A stretch of 64,000 nucleotides of DNA from positions 399,913 to 463,912 of the forward strand of contig NZ_VTUY01000002.1 in the NCBI RefSeq assembly GCF_008364765.1, in the 5' to 3' direction. The notes beneath the pieces were generated by a model. The model did not search any database. It was not told the DNA's origin and was given only the letters and a program-made list of their open reading frames with translations. Positions 18,471 to 25,884 of the stretch are shown here, one piece after another. Origin of the DNA: Bacillus sp. CH30_1T. Its GTDB lineage: Bacteria; Bacillota; Bacilli; Bacillales; Bacillaceae_B. Position numbers and translations under genes: made by a program. The first letter of the stretch is position 1. Each line of letters begins with the position of its first letter.

Positions 18471-19958
18471 TTACAATACATCTAATGGATTGATAAGTGA
18501 TCCATTTTTGTAAACTTCGATATGCAGGTGAACACCGGTAGATTCACCAGTTGAGCCCATGATACCGATTTTTTGACCTCTTTCCACCGTTTGACCGGCA
18601 GAAACAGAAATGGAATCTAAATGAGCATAAATCGTTTTATATCCATTTCCATGATCGATCACAACTTTATTTCCATAACCGCCATCGTCCCAACCGGCAG
18701 AAACGACTCTTCCGTTATCAACGGATTTAATTGTAGGATTATCTGGTCGCGCAATGTCGATCCCTTTATGAACTTTACCCCATCTTGGTCCTTGTTTAGA
18801 GGAAATATAACCGCCATTTGTCGGCCATGCAAAGTTTCCTGATCCCCTTGATGGAGTTGCTTTTGTTCCTTTAATGACAATATATTTCACTGGATCTTTT
18901 AATTTCTTCTCTTCTTTTACATTTTTCTCGATTTGAGAACCGTTCACTTCTGTTGTTTCAAACGTAACGGATTTCTCACCTTCTTGACCTTCCTGCTTCA
19001 CTTTTGTATCGCCTTTATTCATAGAAGAGTCTTCTATTACTTCTTTCTCATAGGCAATCTTTTTAATCTTGTTAGCTTCTTTCTTAACAAGTACATGGAC
19101 AAGAGGTTCATAGACGGTCACATTTAACTCCGAACCGACTTTAAGGGCATCGTCTTTTTTCAGCTCTGAGTTTAATTCCAGCAACTTCCCTGTGGTTAGC
19201 TGATGCTCTTCTGCAATCGTACCAAGAGCATCACCTTCTTGAACCTTATATTTTTTTTCTTCTAAGGTACCCTTCTTAAGAAGATCTGCAGCTTCCTTAG
19301 AAGACATCATTTCTTCCGGCTCCACTTGCGTCTTCTTCATCTCTACCTCTTCTTTAAAAGAAACTTCTAATAAACGTGTTTCATTTTCCTTTAAAGCGGG
19401 TAGAGAAGAGGATGAAGAGTCACTTTTTCGCGCTTCCAATTCGCTTAACTCATCTTCAGAAACATAGTTGAGCTTAAAAGTCTTTAAAGCATCATCAGCA
19501 GCCTGTTCGTCTTTAACATAAGCAACGGGTTTATTGTTCACAACTAAAGCAAAAGCATTTGCTTCAACCGATACTGATTTATTTAGGTTCTCAATAACCT
19601 TTTGATTGTTTGTTTTCGTAGCAGAAAACACATTCTCAGGTATGTACGTTACATCATGAGTAAAATCAACCTGGAAATCCGTGTATTCCTTCTTAGCCTC
19701 ATACAGTTTCTCATCCAAAATAGCTTCTACTTCTTCCTGATTCGTAACAGCACCTACATACTCACTACCCATATATACATGATAGATGGTTTGCAGATCT
19801 TCATCCGTTCCTGTACTTGCTGCCGCAGATGAAAAAGTTAGAGTCGTAAGAGCGAGAGTTGTAATCCCTACTCTTTTTACAAATTGATTGGATCTATGTC
19901 GAATATTAAGTTTTTTATATTTTTCTAAAATGGGTGTTAATTTCTCTCCAAAACTCAT
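18471..19958 (-). CDS. Secreted M23 peptidoglycan endopeptidase with LysM and G5 domains
   Basis: A 495-residue secreted or anchored wall hydrolase. The N-terminal basic region and hydrophobic segment (about 27-48, VGITTLALTTLTFSSAAAS) form a signal. A YabE-like extended region leads to a LysM domain (about 236-282, KYKVQEGDALGTIAEEHQL), a G5 domain (about 290-365) and the C-terminal lysostaphin-type M23 peptidase (about 380-495). Zinc ligands are His and Asp in HKGIDIARP and the final His pair in HLHIEV. It should cleave peptide cross-links in peptidoglycan. It is immediately upstream of the wal operon and may be under WalRK control, but this is inference. Ribosome binding site AGGAGGCAA precedes the ATG. 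Confidence 0.93.
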   Translation of the reverse strand: MSFGEKLTPILEKYKKLNIRHRSNQFVKRVGITTLALTTLTFSSAAASTGTDEDLQTIYHVYMGSEYVGAVTNQEEVEAILDEKLYEAKKEYTDFQVDFTHDVTYIPENVFSATKTNNQKVIENLNKSVSVEANAFALVVNNKPVAYVKDEQAADDALKTFKLNYVSEDELSELEARKSDSSSSSLPALKENETRLLEVSFKEEVEMKKTQVEPEEMMSSKEAADLLKKGTLEEKKYKVQEGDALGTIAEEHQLTTGKLLELNSELKKDDALKVGSELNVTVYEPLVHVLVKKEANKIKKIAYEKEVIEDSSMNKGDTKVKQEGQEGEKSVTFETTEVNGSQIEKNVKEEKKLKDPVKYIVIKGTKATPSRGSGNFAWPTNGGYISSKQGPRWGKVHKGIDIARPDNPTIKSVDNGRVVSAGWDDGGYGNKVVIDHGNGYKTIYAHLDSISVSAGQTVERGQKIGIMGSTGESTGVHLHIEVYKNGSLINPLDVL

Positions 19959-20237
19959 TGAGTTGCCTCCTATAAACTAAAGCAAAAATCCCAGTTACGG
20001 TAGTTCATTAAGCCTAATTTAGTAAAATTATATAAAATTCGTACTTTACTAATTTACCATAATTCGACGAAATCCGGGACACAGAATTAAGATTGTAATA
20101 AAACTGTATAATTGATTAGAATTCAAAGAAAGCGCTTCAATGGTGTTTTTAGCGTCACAGTGGGAACCAGGTGGGTCTAAAGGTGGATGAGCCGTTGAAA
20201 CAATCATGGTAGAAATTAGAGGAATTTTATAATGTTT
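19959..20237. other. Long AT-rich upstream region of the M23 gene
   Basis: No coding sequence in this 280-bp interval. The part near 20120-20215 is more GC-rich, contains the palindrome AAGCGCTT and repeated GTGGG/GGTGG blocks, and could form structure in either direction. If the hydrolase promoter is beyond it, the transcript has an unusually long leader. Confidence 0.35.
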
Positions 20238-20254
20238 TGTTACAATAGTGTTAC
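20238..20254 (+). promoter_or_regulatory. Candidate WalR binding site
   Basis: TGTTAC-AATAG-TGTTAC is an exact direct repeat matching the WalR consensus TGTWAH-N5-TGTWAH. It points away from the M23 gene and lies 280 bases upstream of it, so the effect on that gene is uncertain. Confidence 0.45.
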
Positions 20255-20265
20255 AAAGGCAAATA

Positions 20266-20304
20266 AAAAAGTACTACGAGAGTCAAGTCGTCGCAGTACT
20301 TTTT
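20266..20304 (-). terminator. Terminator of the tRNA array
   Basis: AAAAAGTACT (20266-20275) pairs with AGTACTTTTT (20295-20304), with an inner CGA/TCG helix. It follows the last tRNA of the minus-strand array by a few bases. Confidence 0.85.
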
Positions 20305-20310
20305 GTAAGA

Positions 20311-20383
20311 TGGCTCAGGACGGAATCGAACCGCCGACACATGGATTTTCAGTCCATTGCTCTACCAACTGAGCTACTGAGCC
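20311..20383 (-). tRNA. tRNA-Phe(GAA)
   Basis: Read on the minus strand: acceptor GGCTCAG/CTGAGCC, T-arm GGTTCGATTCC, anticodon stem ATGGA/TCCAT around CTGAAAA, giving anticodon GAA. The 3' CCA is not encoded. Confidence 0.97.
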
Positions 20384-20413
20384 ATATCGTTTTAAAAGAA
20401 TCAAATATGTAAA

Positions 20414-20490
20414 TGGCGGTCCGGACGGGACTCGAACCCGCGACCTCCTGCGTGACAGGCAGGCATTCTAACCAACTGAACTACCGGACC
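20414..20490 (-). tRNA. tRNA-Asp(GTC)
   Basis: Minus strand: acceptor GGTCCGG/CCGGACC, anticodon stem CCTGC/GCAGG around CTGTCAC, anticodon GTC. The CCA end is encoded (20414-20416). Confidence 0.97.
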
Positions 20491-20500
20491 AAAAATTTTT

Positions 20501-20598
20501 GCGATAGCAAAATATTTTTCCTTGAATTGCTTTAGCAAAATAACTTTCATTACCTTGCGATAGCAAAATATTTTTCATTGAATTGCTTTAGCAAAATA
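20501..20598. repeat. 56-bp-period direct repeat in a tRNA spacer
   Basis: Two copies of a 42-bp unit (20501-20542 and 20557-20598), starting GCGATAGCAAAATATTTTTC and ending GCTTTAGCAAAATA, differ at one position. They lie between tRNA-Asp and tRNA-Glu. Each unit holds GCGATAGC and GCTTTAGC sub-repeats. Confidence 0.85.
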
Positions 20599-20650
20599 TT
20601 TAATGAAGCTACATCAACTAACCTATCAATCTCACTTCAAAAAATAAAAA

Positions 20651-20722
20651 TGACCCATACGGGATTCGAACCCGTGTTACCGCCGTGAAAGGGCGGTGTC
20701 TTAACCGCTTGACCAATGGGCC
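20651..20722 (-). tRNA. tRNA-Glu(TTC)
   Basis: Minus strand: acceptor GGCCCAT/ATGGGTC, anticodon stem CCGCC/GGCGG around CTTTCAC, anticodon TTC. CCA is not encoded. Confidence 0.97.
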
Positions 20723-20739
20723 ATGTAGAGAGAAAAAAA

Positions 20740-20815
20740 TGGTGAGCCATGAAGGATTCGAACCTTCGACCCTCTGATTAAAAGTCAGATGCTCTACCAA
20801 CTGAGCTAATGGCTC
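20740..20815 (-). tRNA. tRNA-Lys(TTT)
   Basis: Minus strand: acceptor GAGCCAT/ATGGCTC, anticodon stem TCTGA/TCAGA around CTTTTAA, anticodon TTT. CCA is encoded (20740-20742). First gene of the Lys-Glu-Asp-Phe array. Confidence 0.97.
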
Positions 20816-20987
20816 TAAGTATATATAAACACTAATAGCAAGCTTGATCAGAGCCGCTTTCGTGACAACGAAATTAATATTATCACAGTATGAATGTCGA
20901 GGGCAATAGTTTTTTTGGATTTATTGTCGAAAATTATTTCTTGGGGAATAATTTAGAGGGATTTCCGATATAAAGTATTTCTTAAAG

Positions 20988-21953
20988 CTATTTGTGCTTA
21001 GAAGGCAAAGTGTGGACTCGCCCTTTTCCTTTCCCACGATAACCTACACATACGGAGTTTAATATTCTTGTTGCAAGGGCAGGTGAAGAAATCTTTAAAA
21101 AGTCTTTCAGTTGTTGTCCGGTAATTTCTTCTCCAAAAAGCAGATTGTAATGCTCGAGTGCCTTAAGATGAGCTACTTTCGACTTTGTTTTACAATTAGG
21201 ACAGGACCAGTATCCATGCACTCTATCTAAGGGAAGATAACTACAAATCTCACAAAATACTCCATTTATTATTTCTTGTCTGGATATATTATATTGATTT
21301 AGTACTGAGGGGTTCAGTGGGGTATCAAATTTTTTTATTAGCTTAATCATCCTTCTAATATCTCTATCCAGTAAAATATTTTTATGAGATTCATTATTCA
21401 TTTGAGAAATTTTTTTGGGGAGCAAAGCAGCGTGGATGACCTTTTGACTTACATTCTTATCATTTGAACGAATAATTGTCTGGGGGTTACTGATAACGAT
21501 GAGTGTGTGGATTGGGATTGGAGGGAAATGATGCTCATGTAACCATGATTTAAATTGAGATTCTTACCTGCCAATTTGAATAATAGGGTCAGGCAGTGCA
21601 ATTTCAACACCGTTCTTCTTCTGTATCATTTGATGAAATGTTGAATCAAATTCTATCGACCCGGCTATATTTTTCACTTCTAAAATGAGTGCAAAGCTTT
21701 TTGTTAATAGTAAAGTATCAATCTGGAAATATCGACCGTTTATAAAGAGGCGTAAGTCATGAAGAATATAAAAGGATTTGTCGGGGAGAAGGCTTAAAAA
21801 ATAGTCGATTGATTTCTCTCCATTATAACCGGCTAAACTTTTTGAGAGGTTTTCTTTAATAAAGTTTGTTTTAGAATGGGTCTCAAGGATACGTAAGAGT
21901 AGGACCTGCAGTTTTTGAATTTTAATCGGAAAAGGACGTTCTTTAATGATCAT
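20988..21953 (-). pseudogene. NERD-domain protein gene interrupted by one in-frame stop
   Basis: Two open segments (21564-21953 and 20988-21425) are in the same frame, and translation through the interval between them gives uninterrupted protein-like sequence apart from one TAA at 21564-21566. The 321-codon whole has an N-terminal NERD nuclease-related domain (AGYNGEKSIDYFLS, FQIDTLLL, LILEVKNIAG; residues about 30-130), a middle segment (TLIVISNPQTII) and a C-terminal zinc-finger-like part with CEIC...CPNC (about 245-275). Bacillus relatives have about this length. A CAA to TAA change would explain the stop (IGR-stop-ESQF). Either a recent nonsense mutation or a sequencing error; the C-terminal half alone lacks a good start. 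ATG at 21953. Confidence 0.85.
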
Positions 21954-22054
21954 TTCATCACTCCAATACTAATTTTTTATTTATATTCTACTTTTATTAA
22001 AGAAACCCTGCTTTTTTCTGATGATATCTTAACAATAAATTGATGCGAGAGAGG

Positions 22055-22149
22055 TTTATTTTCAAAACTTGACCTTTTATTTTCAAAAATAGTATTTTAT
22101 TTTCAAAAACCTCACTTTTATTTTCAAAACTGGAAATTTATTTTCAAAA
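22055..22149. repeat. Five phased copies of TTTATTTTCAAAA
   Basis: Exact 13-mers start at 22055, 22076, 22096, 22117 and 22137, that is every 20-21 bp or two helical turns. The spacers between them differ. The array lies between the NERD pseudogene start and the end of the DUF350 gene. It resembles iterons or a cooperative protein-binding array. Confidence 0.85.
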
Positions 22150-22250
22150 ATGCATTAAATCCGATAATACTAGAACTCACCAGCATAAAAAGACCCACCA
22201 CCAGAGCACCAACACAACGCTCCAGCAGCAGATCTCCATCATAACCAATA

Positions 22251-22664
22251 TTAATAAGTCAAACTAGCAGCCACAACCAATCCCACTACAATTGCAGCAG
22301 AGAATAGGCTGAATCCAATGGCGATATTTCCTTCTTCCACTTTCTTCGCTAAATTCGTCTTAGGTGTTAGTACGTACTCAATGATCCAGTAGGCGATGAC
22401 TTGAGTGGCGATACCGATGAGTCCCCAGATAAAGGCGTCGAGCAGATTCAAGCTGTTAGCCCAAACGGTGTAGATGACGATGGCGAGTCCGATGGCTTTT
22501 CCCCATAGTTTGAGGGCAACGGCAATGTTTCCCTCCCTGATTAAGGTAGCTTCAGAGAATTTGGTGGTAAATGCGAAAACGGTGATACCGAGGATCATCA
22601 GTCCAAGGCCCGTTCCGACGTGAGCTAGAAAGCTGAGTAAGGCTTCACTTGTTATGATTTGCAT
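22251..22664 (-). CDS. DUF350 (YjfL/UPF0719-type) membrane protein
   Basis: A 137-residue protein with four membrane helices in two DUF350 repeats (about 8-30, 48-68, 76-96, 113-134); each repeat has a T.FSEATLIREGNIAVAL-like or KKVEEGNIAIGFSL loop. The E.GN.A signature after the first and third helices is typical. Families like this are found in bacterial operons with glutathionylspermidine synthase-like ATP-grasp proteins, as in E. coli yjfL-yjfM-yjfC. It is the last gene of this four-gene operon, 15 bases after the ATP-grasp gene. Function unknown. Confidence 0.85.
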   Translation of the reverse strand: MQIITSEALLSFLAHVGTGLGLMILGITVFAFTTKFSEATLIREGNIAVALKLWGKAIGLAIVIYTVWANSLNLLDAFIWGLIGIATQVIAYWIIEYVLTPKTNLAKKVEEGNIAIGFSLFSAAIVVGLVVAASLTY

Positions 22665-22679
22665 GAGTTTCTCTCCTTT

Positions 22680-23921
22680 TTAGTTCTCCTGTAATCCTAC
22701 AGGCAGAAAGTATGATTCGTTATCGGTGATGGCGTTTCCGGCTCGTATTCCGATCGCACCGGCCGTGCCATTAATAATGAAACTGCCTACCATCAAACTT
22801 GCATCCTTTATTCCCTCATCCGTCTTAATCGCAGCAACAGGCAGAGGGATAAATTGTTGGAATACTGGCAGGGTCTGCTTATAGGTTTCTTTTTTATCCT
22901 GCAAAAGAATCTTTCCTGTCGCTTCCATGATCTTAACCGTATCTCCTTCACGGCCGAATGCCGGCTTTTGAACGTAGGTGATCCCATTCTCTTCGAAGTG
23001 TTCGGGATCTAAGTAAGTTGGCAGGAAATAGCGTTCGATCCATTGATGCTCTTCATCTGTATAGAAAGAACTATTTGCTTCATGAAGCCCCCATATGAGT
23101 GCTTGAACTCCTTTGGATTGCAGTAAAAAAGATGAGGGAGGGTTTAGGATTGCTATCTTTTTTTCAAATACCATTTGCATCAGGTCCAAGCCTACATAAT
23201 CTTCTGTCAGTGGATCCTTATCTTCAATGAGATGTTCGACAGGATACGTCGGCCGGTATAATACATCAATCCGCTCCCCTTGAGGAGTATAAAGACCATC
23301 TTCTCGAATCTGCAGCTGATCCAGGCTCACATATTCAGACGGCACACCTGAAAGCTTTTGTAGATATTTTGTTGTCAAGTGATCCTCTTCGTGATCCTGG
23401 TGAGAGGTGAAGACGATCTTAGGTTCGCCTTCCCGTTGCAAAGACTTCCAAGAAGATAAGAGTGCCCGCTTTAGCTCTTTCGCTAACGCTACCTCGAATC
23501 CCTCATTAGGATTTGAACACCCGAAATACTGACAAACCTTTTCATTCACATGATAAAGCTCTTTGATGAAGGTGGGGGTATCGCTATTGAACTCTAATAG
23601 CTTGATTTCCCTACCACTTACAACGAAATCAAAGCGACCAACAATGCACTCTTGAGGAATGGACTTAAACCTTATATAGGAAAGAGATTCCTTTGGAAAA
23701 CCTAGCTCCAGAAGGGTATTATCCTCCAGCTCACGAAGTAGATCCGCACTTTTTTGATAAATAGTGTACACTCTTCGGGATGCTTCATGAATCGCTGAAA
23801 TCGTGTCACGTGATTCCATCTTAATATCCAATAACGAGTACTCCAAGTCATATAAATCATGCCAAAACTCCGGGATGCGCTGATAGAAAGCGTTTCTTTT
23901 ATCGCGGTGAGAGGCTATCAT
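22680..23921 (-). CDS. Glutathionylspermidine synthase-like ATP-grasp ligase (YjfC/YgiC type)
   Basis: A 413-residue protein with the pre-ATP-grasp region (YDLEYSLLDIK to about 120) and C-terminal ATP-grasp fold. Visible family features are RFDFVVSGREIKLLEFNSDTPT (Glu and Asn that bind magnesium and substrate), VLYRPTYPVEHL, LNPPSSFLLQSKGVQALIW and KPAFGREGDTVKI (nucleotide loop). Such enzymes form amide bonds between a carboxylate and an amine; the E. coli relatives lack the amidase half of glutathionylspermidine synthase and their substrates are unknown. The ribosome binding site GGAGGA is made of the last two glycine codons of the upstream lipoprotein gene, so the two are tightly coupled. 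Confidence 0.88.
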   Translation of the reverse strand: MIASHRDKRNAFYQRIPEFWHDLYDLEYSLLDIKMESRDTISAIHEASRRVYTIYQKSADLLRELEDNTLLELGFPKESLSYIRFKSIPQECIVGRFDFVVSGREIKLLEFNSDTPTFIKELYHVNEKVCQYFGCSNPNEGFEVALAKELKRALLSSWKSLQREGEPKIVFTSHQDHEEDHLTTKYLQKLSGVPSEYVSLDQLQIREDGLYTPQGERIDVLYRPTYPVEHLIEDKDPLTEDYVGLDLMQMVFEKKIAILNPPSSFLLQSKGVQALIWGLHEANSSFYTDEEHQWIERYFLPTYLDPEHFEENGITYVQKPAFGREGDTVKIMEATGKILLQDKKETYKQTLPVFQQFIPLPVAAIKTDEGIKDASLMVGSFIINGTAGAIGIRAGNAITDNESYFLPVGLQEN

Positions 23922-23922
23922 A

Positions 23923-24231
23923 TTATCCTCCGAACCCGCCTTTGGAGCCGCTTCCGATACCTGATTTGTAGCTCTTAGAGTACGATTTATAGCTTGAATA
24001 ATTTTTTAGACTGGATTTATTTTTGAACATTCTACCAGCAAACCAAAAGTAGCCAAAGTGAGGGGAACGGTCGTCATCACAATAATACGTGCCGCTTTCG
24101 TCATCCCAATCCCAGTCATCACAGTCAACATCTGTCGGTTCAGGTGGAAGCTCCTGATTTCCACAGCCGGTTACCGATATCGCCATCACGGATGCGACTA
24201 CCCCAGCCATCATTTTCTTCGTTTTGTTCAT
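23923..24231 (-). CDS. Small acidic lipoprotein with Ser/Lys/Gly-rich tail
   Basis: A 102-residue protein with a lipoprotein signal (MNKTKKMMAGVVASVMAISVTGC, Cys23). An Asp/Trp-rich segment follows (DVDCDDWDWDDESGTYYCDDD, residues about 35-56) with two further cysteines. The tail is a low-complexity run of Ser, Lys and Tyr ending in GSGSKGGFGG. The gene lies where E. coli-type operons carry a small DUF1190 protein, so it may be a functional analogue. Its ATG overlaps the previous stop (TAATG). A role as substrate of the adjacent ligase is possible and is discussed as a finding. Confidence 0.75.
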   Translation of the reverse strand: MNKTKKMMAGVVASVMAISVTGCGNQELPPEPTDVDCDDWDWDDESGTYYCDDDRSPHFGYFWFAGRMFKNKSSLKNYSSYKSYSKSYKSGIGSGSKGGFGG

Positions 24232-24692
24232 TATCTTTCCTCCTCCAGCTTATAGCCCGTTGTTTTTACATATAATATATACACATAGCGATCCTCATCG
24301 ATTTCAGCAGAATCACGTTCCCATTCCACCCCATCAATATAATAATAAACAGAACCGATGACGCTTAGAATATCGAGATGATATTCATGGTGTTCTATTT
24401 TTAAAATAGGGTGGTTGTTTCGTGGATTCAGTTCGCGAATTTCCAGTACCAATCCTTCAGGTGGAAACAAGGGATCCGTAACAGGTTCTTCTTCATATAT
24501 TTCTACATATAGTATAAATCGATCCCCTTCAATCGCTGAAGAAAGCTGACGATACGTCGCACCTTCTTTAACAAAAAATTCGCATTCCCTTCTAGCCAGG
24601 ATTTGTTCTAATTCGATATCAGGGTAATGATAGATTGCTTCATACGTATCGTTGCCTTTTCGTAAACGGTATTCAAGTATTGGTCGTTTCAT
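24231..24692 (-). CDS. Unrecognised 153-residue beta-rich protein
   Basis: First gene of the ATP-grasp/DUF350 operon. It is acidic, soluble and shows two similar halves: LEYRLRKGNDTYEAIYHY...GDRFILYVEIYEEEP and LEIRELNPRNNHPILKIEHHEYHLDIL...EDRYVYILYVKTTGY. Such duplication suggests a compact beta-barrel repeat (DUF4178-like proteins occur in this position in relatives, but I cannot confirm that family). Stop and next start overlap. It is transcribed divergently from the K+ channel gene, with about 130 bases between them. Confidence 0.7.
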   Translation of the reverse strand: MKRPILEYRLRKGNDTYEAIYHYPDIELEQILARRECEFFVKEGATYRQLSSAIEGDRFILYVEIYEEEPVTDPLFPPEGLVLEIRELNPRNNHPILKIEHHEYHLDILSVIGSVYYYIDGVEWERDSAEIDEDRYVYILYVKTTGYKLEEER

Positions 24693-24821
24693 TTTTGACT
24701 CCAGCCTCCTGATTGGAAGGATATGATTTCATTAAATATACGAACCAGTGAGGAAAAGGTTTCATTCCTCAGGGATTCATTGGTATTATTGAACTATGAT
24801 TTTTCCGTAAGGAGGATATGT

Positions 24822-25844
24822 ATGATTATATTCCAAAGGCTTTGGAAACAGATTACGAAGATGGACTTCGGTTTCATTCTTCTATTATCCCTGATTATTA
24901 TCCTGTTTGGAACCTTTGGCAGCCATTTTTTGGAACCTGATACATTTCAAACGCTTTTTGATGGGTTTTGGTGGACGATGACGACCTTGACCACTGTGGG
25001 ATACGGAGATTATTTTCCCGTTTCGGTGGGAGGAAGGTTATTGGGAATCTTCCTGTTTATCTTTGGAATCGGTATTATCGGGGTGTTGATCAGTAAAACC
25101 GTTGATTCCATTACCACATTCCAGAAATTCAAAAGGGAGGGAAAGTTAGTGTATACATATGAAAATCATTATATCTACATCAATTGGTCGAAGAAAACGG
25201 AGAGAGCCATTGAAGAAATTCTTGCTCATGTGCCAGACGCTGAAATTGTGCTCATTGACATGCTTCCTATCACCCCCATTGAGCATGAACAGATTCATTT
25301 CATCCAAGGGGATCCTTCCGATGAAAATGTATTACTGAAGGCCAATATCTTTGAGGCCAAACGAGTGGCGATTTTCTCCGATTCAAAGATTGAAGATCCG
25401 TCCCTTGTTGATGGGAAAACTTTATTAATTGCGTCTGCCGTTGAGGGATTATCGAAAACGCATGGGAAACCAGTCCATACAATCGTAGAAGTGTCTGAAG
25501 ATCGTCACATTCCAAAGTTCCAGCATATTGCTGTTGAGGATTTTATTTTATCGAATGATTCTGTTTCCCTACTGATGGCAAAAGCGACCCTTCATCCTGG
25601 AACGACTAATTTATTCAGACAGTTACTTAGTAAACGATACGGCAATAATATTCACGAATTCAAAGTAAAGGAGCATTGGAAGACCATTAAGCAGGCTTCT
25701 GAGGAGTTGCTGGAGAAGGGAGCTATTCTGCTCGCTGTGAATGATAATATGGATTTCACCGATGCCATGAACCGGGAGCTGCATGCTGATGACATTCTTT
25801 ATGTCGTATGTCATGACAGAGTGTACGAACAATTAAATCAATAA
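24822..25844 (+). CDS. Two-helix potassium channel with RCK (TrkA-N) domain
   Basis: A 340-residue channel subunit. Two membrane helices (about 16-37 and 75-99) flank the pore with selectivity filter TTVGYGD near residue 64. A cytoplasmic RCK region (about 115-330) has ligand-sensing TrkA-N and TrkA-C parts (IVLIDM, FIQGDPSDENVL, EDFILSNDSVS). B. subtilis YugO is the closest named type. The ATG at 24822 lies 6 bases after GGAGG at 24811-24815 and is preferred; the open frame reaches 33 codons further upstream without a ribosome binding site. The neighbouring divergent operon suggests joint regulation. Confidence 0.9.
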   Translation: MIIFQRLWKQITKMDFGFILLLSLIIILFGTFGSHFLEPDTFQTLFDGFWWTMTTLTTVGYGDYFPVSVGGRLLGIFLFIFGIGIIGVLISKTVDSITTFQKFKREGKLVYTYENHYIYINWSKKTERAIEEILAHVPDAEIVLIDMLPITPIEHEQIHFIQGDPSDENVLLKANIFEAKRVAIFSDSKIEDPSLVDGKTLLIASAVEGLSKTHGKPVHTIVEVSEDRHIPKFQHIAVEDFILSNDSVSLLMAKATLHPGTTNLFRQLLSKRYGNNIHEFKVKEHWKTIKQASEELLEKGAILLAVNDNMDFTDAMNRELHADDILYVVCHDRVYEQLNQ

Positions 25845-25879
25845 AAACTCTCAGCCGCTTAAATGGCTGAGAGTTTTTT
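25843..25879. terminator. Bidirectional terminator between the K+ channel gene and purA
   Basis: AAAAACTCTCAGCC (25843-25856) pairs with GGCTGAGAGTTTTT (25865-25878). It serves the convergent channel and purA genes, whose stops are about 40 bases apart. Confidence 0.9.
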
Positions 25880-25884
25880 ATGAA

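Noticed and set aside
20120..20215. c-di-AMP (ydaO) riboswitch or cre site in front of the M23 gene
   Set aside because: GTGGGAACCAGGTGGG is only superficially like the ydaO core and lacks its conserved 3' part; AAGCGCTT with flanks has two or more mismatches to the cre consensus.
20618..20800. 60-codon minus-strand frame
   Set aside because: It crosses the tRNA-Glu and tRNA-Lys genes, which are unambiguous.
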